Below, one piece after another: positions 8,482 through 17,933 of a stretch of DNA of 64,000 bases. The stretch spans positions 36,118 through 100,117 of the forward strand of contig JANWYJ010000026.1 of assembly GCA_025055115.1 (NCBI GenBank), in the 5' to 3' direction. Below the pieces are notes generated by a model that saw nothing but the letters and a program-made list of their open reading frames with translations, did no database searches and had not been told where the DNA came from. This DNA comes from Gemmata sp. Its GTDB lineage: Bacteria; Planctomycetota; Planctomycetia; Gemmatales; Gemmataceae. Numbering within the stretch: the first letter of the stretch is position 1; each line of letters opens with the position of its first letter. A program made the position numbers and the translations under genes.

Positions 8482-11283
8482 ATGAGCCGATCCATGCGTT
8501 GGGGCACTATTGTTACGGTTTTGGGGTTCGTATTACCAACAGCCATCGTTCGGGCTGACGAGCCGGTGGACAACGACTACTTCGAGCGAAAAGTGCGGCC
8601 ACTGTTGGTGGCCCATTGTGTCGGCTGCCACGGGGAGAAGAAGCAAAAAGGCGGACTACGGCTCGACCGGCAAGCGGGCTTTGTTCAGGGGGGCGAGAGT
8701 GGCCCGGCGAAAGACCTCTTGGCCAAAGCCGTGCAGTACGACGGCGACCTCAAAATGCCCCCCAAAGGCAAATTGCCCGATCACGAGATTGCCATTCTTC
8801 TCGCTTGGGTCAAAGCTGGTGCCCCCTGGCCTGAGGACGGTGCCAACGCGATCCCGCGGGATTCACCCATCGATCTGGTAGCGCGGGCCAAAGCCCATTG
8901 GTCGTTTCAGCCCATCCGCCGGCCGGAGGTTCCCCGTATCGACCGGCTCCCCGACCCCCTCGTTCATGAGATCGATCGCTTCCTGGGCGTCAAACTCCGC
9001 GACGCGGGGCTAAGTTTTTCCCCGCCCGCCGAAAAATCGGTGTTGCTCCGCCGCATCTACTTTGACCTCATCGGCTTACCGCCCACCCCGGAAGAAATCG
9101 CGGCCTTTGTCAACGACCCCGCCCCGGATGCGTATGAGAAAGTGGTGGACCGGCTGTTGGCCTCGCCCCACTATGGGGAACGCTGGGGTCGCCATTGGCT
9201 CGACCTGGTACGCTTTGCAGAAACCTACGGACACGAGTTCGACTTCGAAATACCCGAGGCGTGGCGCTACCGCGATTATGTAGTGCGGGCTTTCAATCAG
9301 GATGTGCCTTACAATCAGTTTGTGTTGGAACACATCGCCGGGGATTTACTGCCCCATCCGCGGCGCGACCCCAAGACCGGCATCAACGAATCGCTTCTGG
9401 CCACCGGGTTTTGGTGGTTGGGTGAGGCCAAACATTCGCCGGTCGATTCCCGCGCCGAATATGCCGACCGCATCGACAATCAAATCGACGTCTTCGGGAA
9501 AGCCTTTTTCGGCCTGACGCTCGCTTGCGCCCGCTGTCACGACCATAAGTTCGACCCCATCCGTACTCAAGACTATTACGCTCTATTTGGGATTCTCGCC
9601 AGTTCCCGTTACAACTTGACCGATGTCAGCGATCCAGCACCGATTGTTCGTCAGCTGGATGAGTTGCGGCAATTGCGAAGCCAATTGGCCCAACTCATTC
9701 CTGGGGTCGATACCAAACCGGTGGTGATGCCGCAGGCCCCCAGTGCAAACGCACTGCTGTGGGAAAGCTTTGACGCCGACTGGCGGAACCGGTGGGATGC
9801 CAGCGGGCTTGCCTTCCGCGACGGAGCCGGAGTGGGTTTCCCGCATTCGGGGCAAGAAGTGCAGCAACTCAGTGGTGAGCTTCGCTCGCCCACCTTCACA
9901 ATTAGCAAACCCTATCTGGTGATCCGCGTTGCGGGCCGGCAAGGGCGTGCCCGGGTCATTCTCAATGGCCTGCAACTCATTCAAAATCCCATCTACGGTG
10001 GCTTGGCTCAATCGATCAACCATGGTGAAGAACTCCGCTGGATGACCTTCGATCTGCGGATGTGGCCAGGGGAATCGGCCTATTTGGAATTGCTCGACGA
10101 CGGACCGGGTTGGTTGGCCATCACCGATGCGTGGTTCGCCGAGTCGCCACCCCGCCACGAACCGGGTGGGAAAGTTGCGCTTCCCAGCCTCCCCGCCACC
10201 GACGATGCGGCCGCGCAAGCCCTGAGCCAACGTATCCGAGAGCTGGAGGCGAAAATCCCCGCACCCGTCCGTGCCCCGACGATGCGCGACGGTCCGGGAA
10301 TCAACCAGCGCGTGTACATTCGCGGCCATCACCGGTCGTTGGGCGAAGAGGTCCCCCGCGGAACCCTGGCTGTTTTCGGCTATCCGTCATTCTCCACCTC
10401 AGGCAGCGGCCGGTGGGAACTGGCCCAGACCGTCATCGACCCACAAAATCCCCTCGTTGCCCGGGTGATTGTCAACCGCCTGTGGAAACATCACTTTGGT
10501 GAAGGCCTTGTTCGTACCCCAGATGACTTTGGCCACCAAGGTCAGCCGCCAACGCATCCGGAGTTGTTGGATTGGCTGGCCAGCGAACTGATCGCCCAGC
10601 AATGGTCGTTGAAGGCGTTGCACCGGCGGATGGTGCTGTCAACGGCCTATCGACAGTCGTCGGTGCCACCAGCCGAGCTGGCCGCGCGGGCAAAAATCGC
10701 CGATCCCCAAAACCGCCTTCTGCATCGTCAGAACGTCAAACGGCTGGAAGCAGAAGTGATTCGCGATGCGATGTTGGCGATCAGTGGGCGGCTGGATCGC
10801 ACCCGGGAAGGCCCAGGCATACTTCCCTACTTGACCAGCCACCAGGCGGGGCGTGGCCGACCCGCCAGTGGTCCACTCGATGGCCACGGCCGCCGCAGCA
10901 TCTACTTGCAAGTGCGGCGCAACTTCCTCCCCCCTATGTTCACCGCCTTCGACTACCCAACGCCGTTCACCACGATGGGCCGGCGGACGGTCTCGAATGT
11001 CCCGGCGCAGGCGTTGGTGATGCTCAATAATCCATTTGTTCGGCAACAGGCGGAGTTGTGGGCGAAGCGGGTTTTGGCCACCACCGAGCCAAATTTGGAG
11101 CAACGCGTGCGCCGGATGTACGAAGCAGCTCTAGGCCGCACCCCGACGGCGGAGGAAATCGCCTTAGCTCGCGACTTCCTGGCAGCCCAAGCCACCGAAT
11201 ACGGCCGTGCCGATCATCCCCAAGCATGGGCCGATTTCGCCCATGTTCTGTTCAACACCAAGGAATTCCTGTGGATTCAATAA
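8482..11283 (+). CDS. Secreted planctomycete cytochrome protein (PSCyt1-DUF1549-DUF1553)
   Basis: I choose the ATG at 8482, which gives 933 residues and a signal peptide (MSRSMRWGTIVTVLGFVLPT, cleavage near VRA). The first mature domain is PSCyt1 with one c-type heme motif, CVGCH. A DUF1549 domain follows (SPHYGERWGRHWLDLVRFAET and CARCHDHKFDPI, a second heme-like motif). The middle insert of about 160 residues looks like a beta-sandwich, resembling carbohydrate-binding jelly rolls. DUF1553 closes the protein (NRLWKHHFGEGLVRTPDDFG). The family is abundant in planctomycetes and suspected in polysaccharide or redox metabolism. The usual adjacent DUF1501 partner is absent here. Confidence 0.85.
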   Translation: MSRSMRWGTIVTVLGFVLPTAIVRADEPVDNDYFERKVRPLLVAHCVGCHGEKKQKGGLRLDRQAGFVQGGESGPAKDLLAKAVQYDGDLKMPPKGKLPDHEIAILLAWVKAGAPWPEDGANAIPRDSPIDLVARAKAHWSFQPIRRPEVPRIDRLPDPLVHEIDRFLGVKLRDAGLSFSPPAEKSVLLRRIYFDLIGLPPTPEEIAAFVNDPAPDAYEKVVDRLLASPHYGERWGRHWLDLVRFAETYGHEFDFEIPEAWRYRDYVVRAFNQDVPYNQFVLEHIAGDLLPHPRRDPKTGINESLLATGFWWLGEAKHSPVDSRAEYADRIDNQIDVFGKAFFGLTLACARCHDHKFDPIRTQDYYALFGILASSRYNLTDVSDPAPIVRQLDELRQLRSQLAQLIPGVDTKPVVMPQAPSANALLWESFDADWRNRWDASGLAFRDGAGVGFPHSGQEVQQLSGELRSPTFTISKPYLVIRVAGRQGRARVILNGLQLIQNPIYGGLAQSINHGEELRWMTFDLRMWPGESAYLELLDDGPGWLAITDAWFAESPPRHEPGGKVALPSLPATDDAAAQALSQRIRELEAKIPAPVRAPTMRDGPGINQRVYIRGHHRSLGEEVPRGTLAVFGYPSFSTSGSGRWELAQTVIDPQNPLVARVIVNRLWKHHFGEGLVRTPDDFGHQGQPPTHPELLDWLASELIAQQWSLKALHRRMVLSTAYRQSSVPPAELAARAKIADPQNRLLHRQNVKRLEAEVIRDAMLAISGRLDRTREGPGILPYLTSHQAGRGRPASGPLDGHGRRSIYLQVRRNFLPPMFTAFDYPTPFTTMGRRTVSNVPAQALVMLNNPFVRQQAELWAKRVLATTEPNLEQRVRRMYEAALGRTPTAEEIALARDFLAAQATEYGRADHPQAWADFAHVLFNTKEFLWIQ

Positions 11284-11345
11284 CGCGATCGGCGATGGCC
11301 TCGTTCTTGCGCGTCAACCACACCGCCCAACCAAGAAACGAGCGA

Positions 11346-14300
11346 TCATGGATAGCGGAGCAGTTTTTCTAACTCGACCTTTTTTCCGTCGTTGGTGATG
11401 ATCAGTTTTTTCAATTCCTGTTGGTGGGCGTCGTGGCGGAAGCGATAGACGTGGCCATCACACATCAACACGTGAAAATCGCCGTTGAAAAGGCCACCCA
11501 GAGACGGCAGCGGTTGATTCGGATCGAAGGGGATATCCGCAGGTTGGGTCCAGATCACCGGTGTGCCCGCTTCACAAACAAGAAGGGTATTATCGGCCCC
11601 ATCGGGGATCGTGGCGGGATGAGTTTTTCCGCTGGGATCATGCGCGGTCTGCGAACCGCGGAAGCGTTGGTAGAACGTCTCTCCGCCGGTCGAGGGGCCC
11701 CGCACAGGTTGATAGATCGCCGGCATTTGGGTAATGAGGGACCGGTTGTGAGGGCTATCCCACGGTTCCTCAAGTCGGAATTGCCGGTACAATTCTTCAC
11801 CGCCTAAATAAGGTAGCAGAGCCACGCGCCAGCTGAGCAGGGGCCGGCCGTGGGCATCGGTAATGTCGCCGGGGAACACGTCGGTGTTGGATTTTGCCGC
11901 AGCATGGAAAGCCTGACCAATTTGGCGCAGGTTATTGGCGGAGAGTTTGTGGTCATCCGGGGGCAAAAGGAAGACGATATCTTCAGTGCGCGCTGTGCCG
12001 GGCAGGGATTTACCGCCCTGATCGGCACCATCGATGCCCACACTCCAAAGAAGCACTCGCCCCGATTCGATCGGCATTTCGGTGAACAGTTCGGGTCGGC
12101 CCATCGGTCCAAAGCGCCCTGGGCCACGCAACCGCTCGCCGGGTGAAATGCGATAGCCGAAAGTGTGGCTTTCGCGGAAAGGATCGGCTGGGAGTGTCTC
12201 GAGGAGGCCGGCTGTGAGCAGTTCTTCCAGTTGCTGCGGCAAAACCCCGCGGAGTTCCTGATACGTCCGGATGGCACATTTGAGAAGAGTTCCCCGCCGC
12301 AGCGTGCGAATGTACATCTCGCGTTCATCGGCATCGAGAATGCCACGGATGCGGGCAAACAGTTGCCCGAGGCCGGGGCGACCCATGGCCAGACTGACAT
12401 AGCGTTCGCGGGGAAAATCCAGGGGTAGACCTATCAATCGGCGCGTCCGTTCTCGTTCCCAAGGAACGGCCCAAGCAAAGGCCAGCAATTCCCCCTCAGG
12501 GTTGTTATCGTCAACCGTTTTGCCGTTGGTGGGGGGGAAGAGCATCTGTCCTGGGGCCGCGGTCATTTCGCGCATCACGTAGCGGTCGGCCAGGATGTGG
12601 GGCTGTACGTCAAAGGGTCTTTTCTCATCATAGGCTGCGAGAATTTGCACCAATTCGCGCAACGGTTGGGGATACCCCCGCGGCAGTTGCCCCAGCCACA
12701 CATCGGCGGCATCGAGGGCGCGGCGTTCGATTTCCATGCTGGCATCCAGCGCAATCGCCCCTCCGCCGTAGCGGATATTCTGACACAACTTGAGGACAAT
12801 CCGAAAAGCCGGGACAAACGCCGCCGGGTCCCCCGCTTGGGATTGCCGCTGTAAGCCGCGCAGCAACAACGCCAACGCCATCTTGCGGGCGTTTTCCATG
12901 GCGGTCACCGTTGTGGCCATGGTATTGACCAATTGGGGGTGATCGAAGCAGCCCACCGGGTGTGCGGCGGCGCCAGCGGCGATGCGGTGCCACGGTTCTT
13001 CGTCGGGCATCGCCGGAGGGGCCGCAAAGACCCGATCGAGCCAGTCGATGAATTCGGGTTCCGGTCGATCCCAATCCATGCGAATGAGAGCATCGAGCCG
13101 ATCTTCCATGCGGAGGCGATGTTGGTTGTCCTTGAGCAGTCTGATATCGGGCAACGCCGCCGCCACGCGCTGGAAACGTTCCGCCGCGATGCGAAATTCA
13201 CGGCCGCCAAGATTTTCATCATAACTTGGCAGGGAAGCGATGAAGGCGAGGTCGTCTTCACCGTACGGGTCCTCAGGAATCTCCCACACGCGAAAGAACA
13301 ATGCCCCACTGATGACCAGCACGGCCACCACGGCCAAACCACTCAAACGGCCAAGCGGACCGCGGTGGAGTAGCCGTTCTGCGCTCCAGGGTCGCAGGAT
13401 CAGTCGACCGCCCAGGAGGATCACCAAAGCCGGCAGCCACAATTGCCAATTCTTCAGCCCCCCGGCTAAAAGGGAGGGAATCCACACGGCGGCCGTCATG
13501 CCCCCCAGGATGGTCGCAACCCCGCAGGCCACCACCATCTTGCGAAAGAGCAGGCCGCACACATGGCCAAAGACAAAGCCATATACTGCCGGCACGGCCA
13601 GATATTTCCACCGGTACCAACCAAGTTCATCAAAAAGCCGACTTTGGAACATTTTGGAGAGGATCGAGCCATGATAGGTATAGCTGCCCGGCTGGATTTG
13701 CGAGCGCAGGAACAATGGCAGAGCTAACACCACCAACAGCAGCAGCAACCCCACCCCCGCCACAGCGACCTTGACCCACCATGCCCGACCGATCGGTAAG
13801 CGGAATTCCCCCCAAAAGACGTTCAACCGGTTGATTTGCTCATCGCCCAATACCAAAACCCCCATGATCACACCCGCCACCAGCGCTAACGGCGGCCAAA
13901 CGAACAGGGGGCGAACTTCTGGCAATAACAAGCCACCGCCGAAAAACAGCGCCACACCGGCCAGAAACACCACCGGCCCGCGCAATTGCCGATAGGTCAA
14001 CCACGCAGTGGCCAGCAGCCCCCAGCCGCTGGCAGCCCGAGAAGCATCCGGCGGTTCATGGAGCAGCCCCTGCCCCGGCCGTTCGCTCTCATTGGCCAAC
14101 CGCTGCCGGTCGAGAGCGGTGAATCGCCACGCCGACAACACCAGCGGAGAAGCCACCATCAAGATTTCAAACAGCAACCAACCGGTGGTCCGCGGCATAC
14201 CCGTACCCGTAGGAGAAAACACGAGTATGATCGGCACGAGAAAGACAAAGGCCGCCAGCGTCGCCGCAGGCAAGGCAATACCGACCGAACCGAGCGTCGT

Positions 14301-14756
14301 ACGGGCGTAGGTTGAGCCAAACACGCCCCAGGCAAAAGCCATCGTCGCGTAGATGATGAATCGGCCGACATCGGCCGCATCCACAATTCTTGCCAGCCAG
14401 GCGACCGCGATGAGAAATGCCCCCTCCAGCGTCACCAGAACGACCCCGGCCACGACTTTCCCCACCCACAGGCCACGACGTGGGCTAGGTAAGGCGTCGA
14501 GAAACGGCATGGTCCCGGATTCCCGCTCGGCGGCAAAAAGCACCCCGCCACAAACCATTCCCGCGGTGACAATCAACATGACGGCCAGCAGTTTGCCCAC
14601 GCCGAGCGTGCCGATAATGTCACCCGGCGCGGCGGCGGACGCGGGCGGATCAGCGAACATCGCCGCGGCCACGAGCAATCCGCTGCCCAATGCAGCCAAC
14701 ATGGCCAGGATCAGCCCTTGCTCTCGCAATTCCTTCCAGACGATCGCACGAATCAC
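11346..14756 (-). CDS. ABC exporter permease fused to a C-terminal DUF1559 domain
   Basis: A 1136-residue protein. Residues 1-500 hold about a dozen hydrophobic helices in an ABC-2-type permease arrangement, beginning MIRAIVWKELREQG, with the cytoplasmic AAERESGTMPFLDALPSPRR loop typical of such permeases. A soluble helical region (about 510-900) follows. The last 220 residues match DUF1559: NNLRQIGQAFH, then LLSWRVALLPYLGGEELY, then IPDGADNTLLVCEAG, and the terminal H-x-DG-type motif LMCDGHVYRF. DUF1559 normally follows a pilin-like N-terminus in planctomycetes, so this joining is unusual. It lies 130 bp downstream of its presumed ATPase gene. Confidence 0.75.
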   Translation of the reverse strand: MIRAIVWKELREQGLILAMLAALGSGLLVAAAMFADPPASAAAPGDIIGTLGVGKLLAVMLIVTAGMVCGGVLFAAERESGTMPFLDALPSPRRGLWVGKVVAGVVLVTLEGAFLIAVAWLARIVDAADVGRFIIYATMAFAWGVFGSTYARTTLGSVGIALPAATLAAFVFLVPIILVFSPTGTGMPRTTGWLLFEILMVASPLVLSAWRFTALDRQRLANESERPGQGLLHEPPDASRAASGWGLLATAWLTYRQLRGPVVFLAGVALFFGGGLLLPEVRPLFVWPPLALVAGVIMGVLVLGDEQINRLNVFWGEFRLPIGRAWWVKVAVAGVGLLLLLVVLALPLFLRSQIQPGSYTYHGSILSKMFQSRLFDELGWYRWKYLAVPAVYGFVFGHVCGLLFRKMVVACGVATILGGMTAAVWIPSLLAGGLKNWQLWLPALVILLGGRLILRPWSAERLLHRGPLGRLSGLAVVAVLVISGALFFRVWEIPEDPYGEDDLAFIASLPSYDENLGGREFRIAAERFQRVAAALPDIRLLKDNQHRLRMEDRLDALIRMDWDRPEPEFIDWLDRVFAAPPAMPDEEPWHRIAAGAAAHPVGCFDHPQLVNTMATTVTAMENARKMALALLLRGLQRQSQAGDPAAFVPAFRIVLKLCQNIRYGGGAIALDASMEIERRALDAADVWLGQLPRGYPQPLRELVQILAAYDEKRPFDVQPHILADRYVMREMTAAPGQMLFPPTNGKTVDDNNPEGELLAFAWAVPWERERTRRLIGLPLDFPRERYVSLAMGRPGLGQLFARIRGILDADEREMYIRTLRRGTLLKCAIRTYQELRGVLPQQLEELLTAGLLETLPADPFRESHTFGYRISPGERLRGPGRFGPMGRPELFTEMPIESGRVLLWSVGIDGADQGGKSLPGTARTEDIVFLLPPDDHKLSANNLRQIGQAFHAAAKSNTDVFPGDITDAHGRPLLSWRVALLPYLGGEELYRQFRLEEPWDSPHNRSLITQMPAIYQPVRGPSTGGETFYQRFRGSQTAHDPSGKTHPATIPDGADNTLLVCEAGTPVIWTQPADIPFDPNQPLPSLGGLFNGDFHVLMCDGHVYRFRHDAHQQELKKLIITNDGKKVELEKLLRYP

Positions 14757-14886
14757 GGCGATTCCTCACAATCGCAATGAAGCCGCCAACGGCTCGGGTA
14801 TTCGCTCAGGGCCGCACGGACGCTTCATGAGGCGACCCTCCATGAGGCTAGGGGGGCCGCGGAAACCGAAGGCTCGTCACTTGTCG

Positions 14887-15822
14887 CTACTCGTCCACTT
14901 TTCGCACCAGTGGCGGCAGTGTTCCGTTGTCGCTGCTGTTCCGCGGGCGAGCCATCAAACCGGCGTAAACCTCTTCGAGGGACACGGGAACATCTTCAAA
15001 GTCGGTGAAGTCGGAACGGCGACGCAAGGCCGCAATAGCTTCGGGGTCAGGGTCTTGGAGGAGCACTTGCCAGAAACGGCCAGTCCCGTTTTTCTCCAGA
15101 ACCGTTCCCAGCCCGGTTGTATCCGGGGGGGTCTCCGTGAACCGGAGGCTGACGCGGCGGATTTTTTTCCGCACTTCGTCGAGCGTGGCCGAAAGAATCA
15201 TCTGGCCATCACGCAGCAAGCCGACATGCGTGCAGGCTCGCTCCAACTCGGCGATCGAATGGCTGGTGATGAAAATGGTGCGACCGGCGGAGGCCAAATC
15301 GGCCAAACTCGCCAGGAATTCCCGGCGCGTCAGCAGGTCCAAACCCGACGTCGGTTCGTCGAGCAACAACACTTCGGGATTGGGTGCTAAAGCTAAAGCC
15401 AAACCGACGCGGGCATAGCCGCCTTTGGAAAGGTCTTTGAGCTTTTTGGTCAGGTCCAGACCCAGGCGTTCGGCCCATTCACGATAGCGAGCGAGAAACC
15501 CCGGTTTGTGGAACGACGCGGTGAACCAACCAATCTCACTAATGGTCATCCAATCGTAGAAACGGGGCCGCTCGGGCATGTAACCCACCCGATGACGCAG
15601 TTCCGTGGCCCGGCCCCAGCAATCCAGGCCCAGAATGCGGGCCCGACCGCTCTCTGGTGGCAGCAAACCCGTCAGTACCTTCATCGTGGTGGTTTTGCCT
15701 GCCCCGTTGTCGCCCAGGAAGGCATACACCGCGCCGCGCGGAACCTTGAGCGAAAGACCATCGAGTGCTGTCTTACCGCGATACCGCACGACAAGCCGGT
15801 CGATTTCAATCACATCCGACAT
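14887..15822 (-). CDS. ABC transporter ATP-binding protein
   Basis: A 311-residue cytoplasmic ATPase of the ABC-2/NatA-like type. Walker A is GDNGAGKT (residues 37-44), the signature is LSKGGYAR (a variant of LSGGQ), Walker B is VLLLDEPTSGLD, and the switch His is in FITSHSIAELE. A C-terminal extension of about 80 residues is typical of this family. The permease-DUF1559 gene follows on the same strand, so the two likely form one exporter or membrane-remodelling complex. The substrate cannot be told from the sequence. Confidence 0.85.
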   Translation of the reverse strand: MSDVIEIDRLVVRYRGKTALDGLSLKVPRGAVYAFLGDNGAGKTTTMKVLTGLLPPESGRARILGLDCWGRATELRHRVGYMPERPRFYDWMTISEIGWFTASFHKPGFLARYREWAERLGLDLTKKLKDLSKGGYARVGLALALAPNPEVLLLDEPTSGLDLLTRREFLASLADLASAGRTIFITSHSIAELERACTHVGLLRDGQMILSATLDEVRKKIRRVSLRFTETPPDTTGLGTVLEKNGTGRFWQVLLQDPDPEAIAALRRRSDFTDFEDVPVSLEEVYAGLMARPRNSSDNGTLPPLVRKVDE

Positions 15823-15845
15823 TGGCGACCACGGCCCTCAAGAAG

Positions 15846-16853
15846 TTACAGGCGGGAAAAGAATTTGTCCTTGACTTGGGGATTGACGATCCATTCCGCA
15901 GGCCACTGCCCCGCCAACAGTTGCACGATGGCTTGGGCCGGTACGCGGGCCATTTCTTGCCGCGAACGTTCATCCACTCCCGCGGTATGGGCGGTCACCA
16001 GGATATTATCGAGCTGAAACAACGGATTGTCACCGGGTGGCTCAGATTCGTAAACATCCAGTCCAGCACCGGCAATACGGCGGGCCACCAAAGCTTCGTA
16101 AAGGTCGCTCTCCTTCACCACCCCGCCCCGCGAGGTATTCAGCAGGTAGGCCGTGGGCTTCATCCAGGATAGGGTGTCGCGATTGATCAAATTGCGGGTC
16201 AAGGGGGTTTTGGGTACATGGAGCGTAACAATATCAGCCGTTCGCAACAATTCCTCCAGGGGCACAAATCGGATTCCGTGCTGTTGCGCGAAGGCGGCGT
16301 CGGGGGCAATGTCGGTGGCGATCACTTGCAAACCAAAGGGGATGGCTCGCAACGCCACAGCCTTGCCGATTCGCCCTAAACCGATGATGCCCAAGGTTTT
16401 ACCGCGAATATGACCGACCGCACGCCGGGGCCACAACCCACGACGGATTTCCGTGTCTTGCTCACGCAACTTGCGCATCAAGGCCAGCATCAGCATGAAG
16501 GTGTGTTCGGCGACTGCTTCTTGATTGGTACCGGGGGCATAGCAGACCACCACCCCCCAATCCGTCGCCGCGGCCAGGTCCACGGCATCGTAACCGACCC
16601 CAGCTCGGGCGATCACTTTCAAGCCGGCCGCTGCGGCTTTTTCGATGACTGCCCGTGTATATGGCTCACTCCCAGCCAAAGAAGCCACACATCCGGGCAG
16701 CTGCGCCAGCAACTCGGCTTCGCTCATCTGCACCTCGGTGCGAAAATCGTTCCGCGGGGGATATTCGATGGTGAAACCCGCTTCGCGAAGAATCGGGCCG
16801 TAAACATCTTCAATTTCCCGCAACGGTGCCGGAGCCACCAAAACACGACGCAT
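15846..16853 (-). CDS. D-2-hydroxyacid dehydrogenase, phosphoglycerate dehydrogenase-like
   Basis: I start this at the ATG at 16853, which has a good ribosome-binding sequence (GGAAGA, 9 bases upstream), although the frame stays open further. The protein has 335 residues, the length of single-domain family members without an ACT or ASB regulatory domain. The Rossmann NAD motif is GLGRIG. The catalytic Arg lies in LLNTSRGGVV, Glu in GLDVYESEPP, and His in VTAHTAGVD. The family oxidises or reduces 2-hydroxyacids such as 3-phosphoglycerate. Without a regulatory domain or serine genes nearby, the substrate stays open. Confidence 0.85.
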   Translation of the reverse strand: MRRVLVAPAPLREIEDVYGPILREAGFTIEYPPRNDFRTEVQMSEAELLAQLPGCVASLAGSEPYTRAVIEKAAAAGLKVIARAGVGYDAVDLAAATDWGVVVCYAPGTNQEAVAEHTFMLMLALMRKLREQDTEIRRGLWPRRAVGHIRGKTLGIIGLGRIGKAVALRAIPFGLQVIATDIAPDAAFAQQHGIRFVPLEELLRTADIVTLHVPKTPLTRNLINRDTLSWMKPTAYLLNTSRGGVVKESDLYEALVARRIAGAGLDVYESEPPGDNPLFQLDNILVTAHTAGVDERSRQEMARVPAQAIVQLLAGQWPAEWIVNPQVKDKFFSRL

Positions 16854-17292
16854 GAACGTTCTTCCGTAGAAAATAATCACGACGATCCGCGGACAGCATA
16901 CAAAAAACGACGCCGTTTGGGAATCAACAGCCCTCCGACCAGACTCCGACCGGAAAAATCCTGATCCGGTCTCGAAGTATCCGCAGTGGCGTCGGCAACG
17001 ATGCGTTTCTCCAAACCCCTTTTGCAGCGCCCCGGAGCCAGATTCGGGAATTGTGGCAAAAACAACAGATATTTTTAGGGCATTCGCGGAATTGTGGCCA
17101 ACTTTCTTGACGGAACACAAACTTCAGGGGATGATAGAGGTAGAAGGTACGGGTGTTCCGTACTATAATCAGCCGGCATGGCTTGGTCGATTGTCGACCA
17201 CGGAGGCACACCCACGACACTGGTGATTGACACACCTGTTCCGCGGTATCCACCGCCTCCGGAGGCCATCTCCATGCCCTGAAGGAGGCGAC
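16854..17292. other. Divergent intergenic region upstream of the dehydrogenase and rsfS genes
   Basis: About 440 bp between two divergent starts with no credible gene. It should hold both promoters; a good -10 element is listed separately. I see no repeat pair here, unlike many other gaps in the window. Confidence 0.5.
17141..17169 (+). promoter_or_regulatory. Candidate sigma-70-like promoter for rsfS
   Basis: A perfect TATAAT hexamer lies at 17164-17169 in the divergent region, about 125 bases upstream of rsfS. The position 17 bases upstream reads TAGAAG, only a partial match to TTGACA. The -10 box is convincing, the rest is inference. Confidence 0.35.
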
Positions 17293-17706
17293 TTGAACAC
17301 CGCTATGCTGAACACGGTGAACACGGTGCCCATCTCTTCCCCGGCCCCGCTTCGTAGCGCTCGTTATCGAGCGTGTCTTGCCGCTCGTGTCGCTGCGGAA
17401 AACAAGGGCCGCGACATCCTGGTACTCGACATGCGCTCGTGTACCCCCCTATTCGACTACTTCATTCTCGCCACCGGTACCAGCCGCCGCCAAATCCACA
17501 CCCTTGCGGAAGAAACCGACGCCGCATTGCGTGCCGAAGGCGATTCCCGGCTCAGTATCGAAGGCTATGAGGCGAGCAAGTGGATCGTCCAGGATTACGG
17601 GGACATTCTTGTTCACGTGTTCGACCCCGACACCCGCGAATACTACAAACTGGAAGAACTCTGGGCCGATGCCCAACGGGTGGATTGGGAACATGAGGAC
17701 CAATAA
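17293..17706 (+). CDS. rsfS: Ribosome silencing factor RsfS
   Basis: RsfS binds ribosomal protein uL14 and blocks 30S-50S joining in starvation. The core (residues about 25-130) carries the family pattern: KGRDILVLDMRSCTPLFDYFILATGTS, SRRQIHTLAEE, GYEASKWIVQDYGDILVHVFD, and REYYKLEELWADA. A strong AAGGAGG at 17282-17288 sits 4 bases before a TTG codon (17293) and 16 bases before an ATG (17305). I favour TTG for its spacing, giving 137 residues, but ATG is possible. The argS gene follows on the same strand after about 230 bp. Confidence 0.88.
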   Translation: MNTAMLNTVNTVPISSPAPLRSARYRACLAARVAAENKGRDILVLDMRSCTPLFDYFILATGTSRRQIHTLAEETDAALRAEGDSRLSIEGYEASKWIVQDYGDILVHVFDPDTREYYKLEELWADAQRVDWEHEDQ

Positions 17707-17933
17707 CGCTCCTGTGGCCAACTAGGGAGCTTCACTCGCACAACGATTCCGTCGGCCAAGCTACCGCTCAATGGGGCGGCGGCTCTGGCCGACAGTCGCT
17801 TTGGCGAATGCCACGCTCATCACCACTCCGAGCGGACAGAACACATTATTCCCCCAACCACCACCGAATCGGTACCCCCAGACCTGCCACGACACGCAGA
17901 ACGGCCCAGCCACCCTCGACTGAGAACGGCTCT

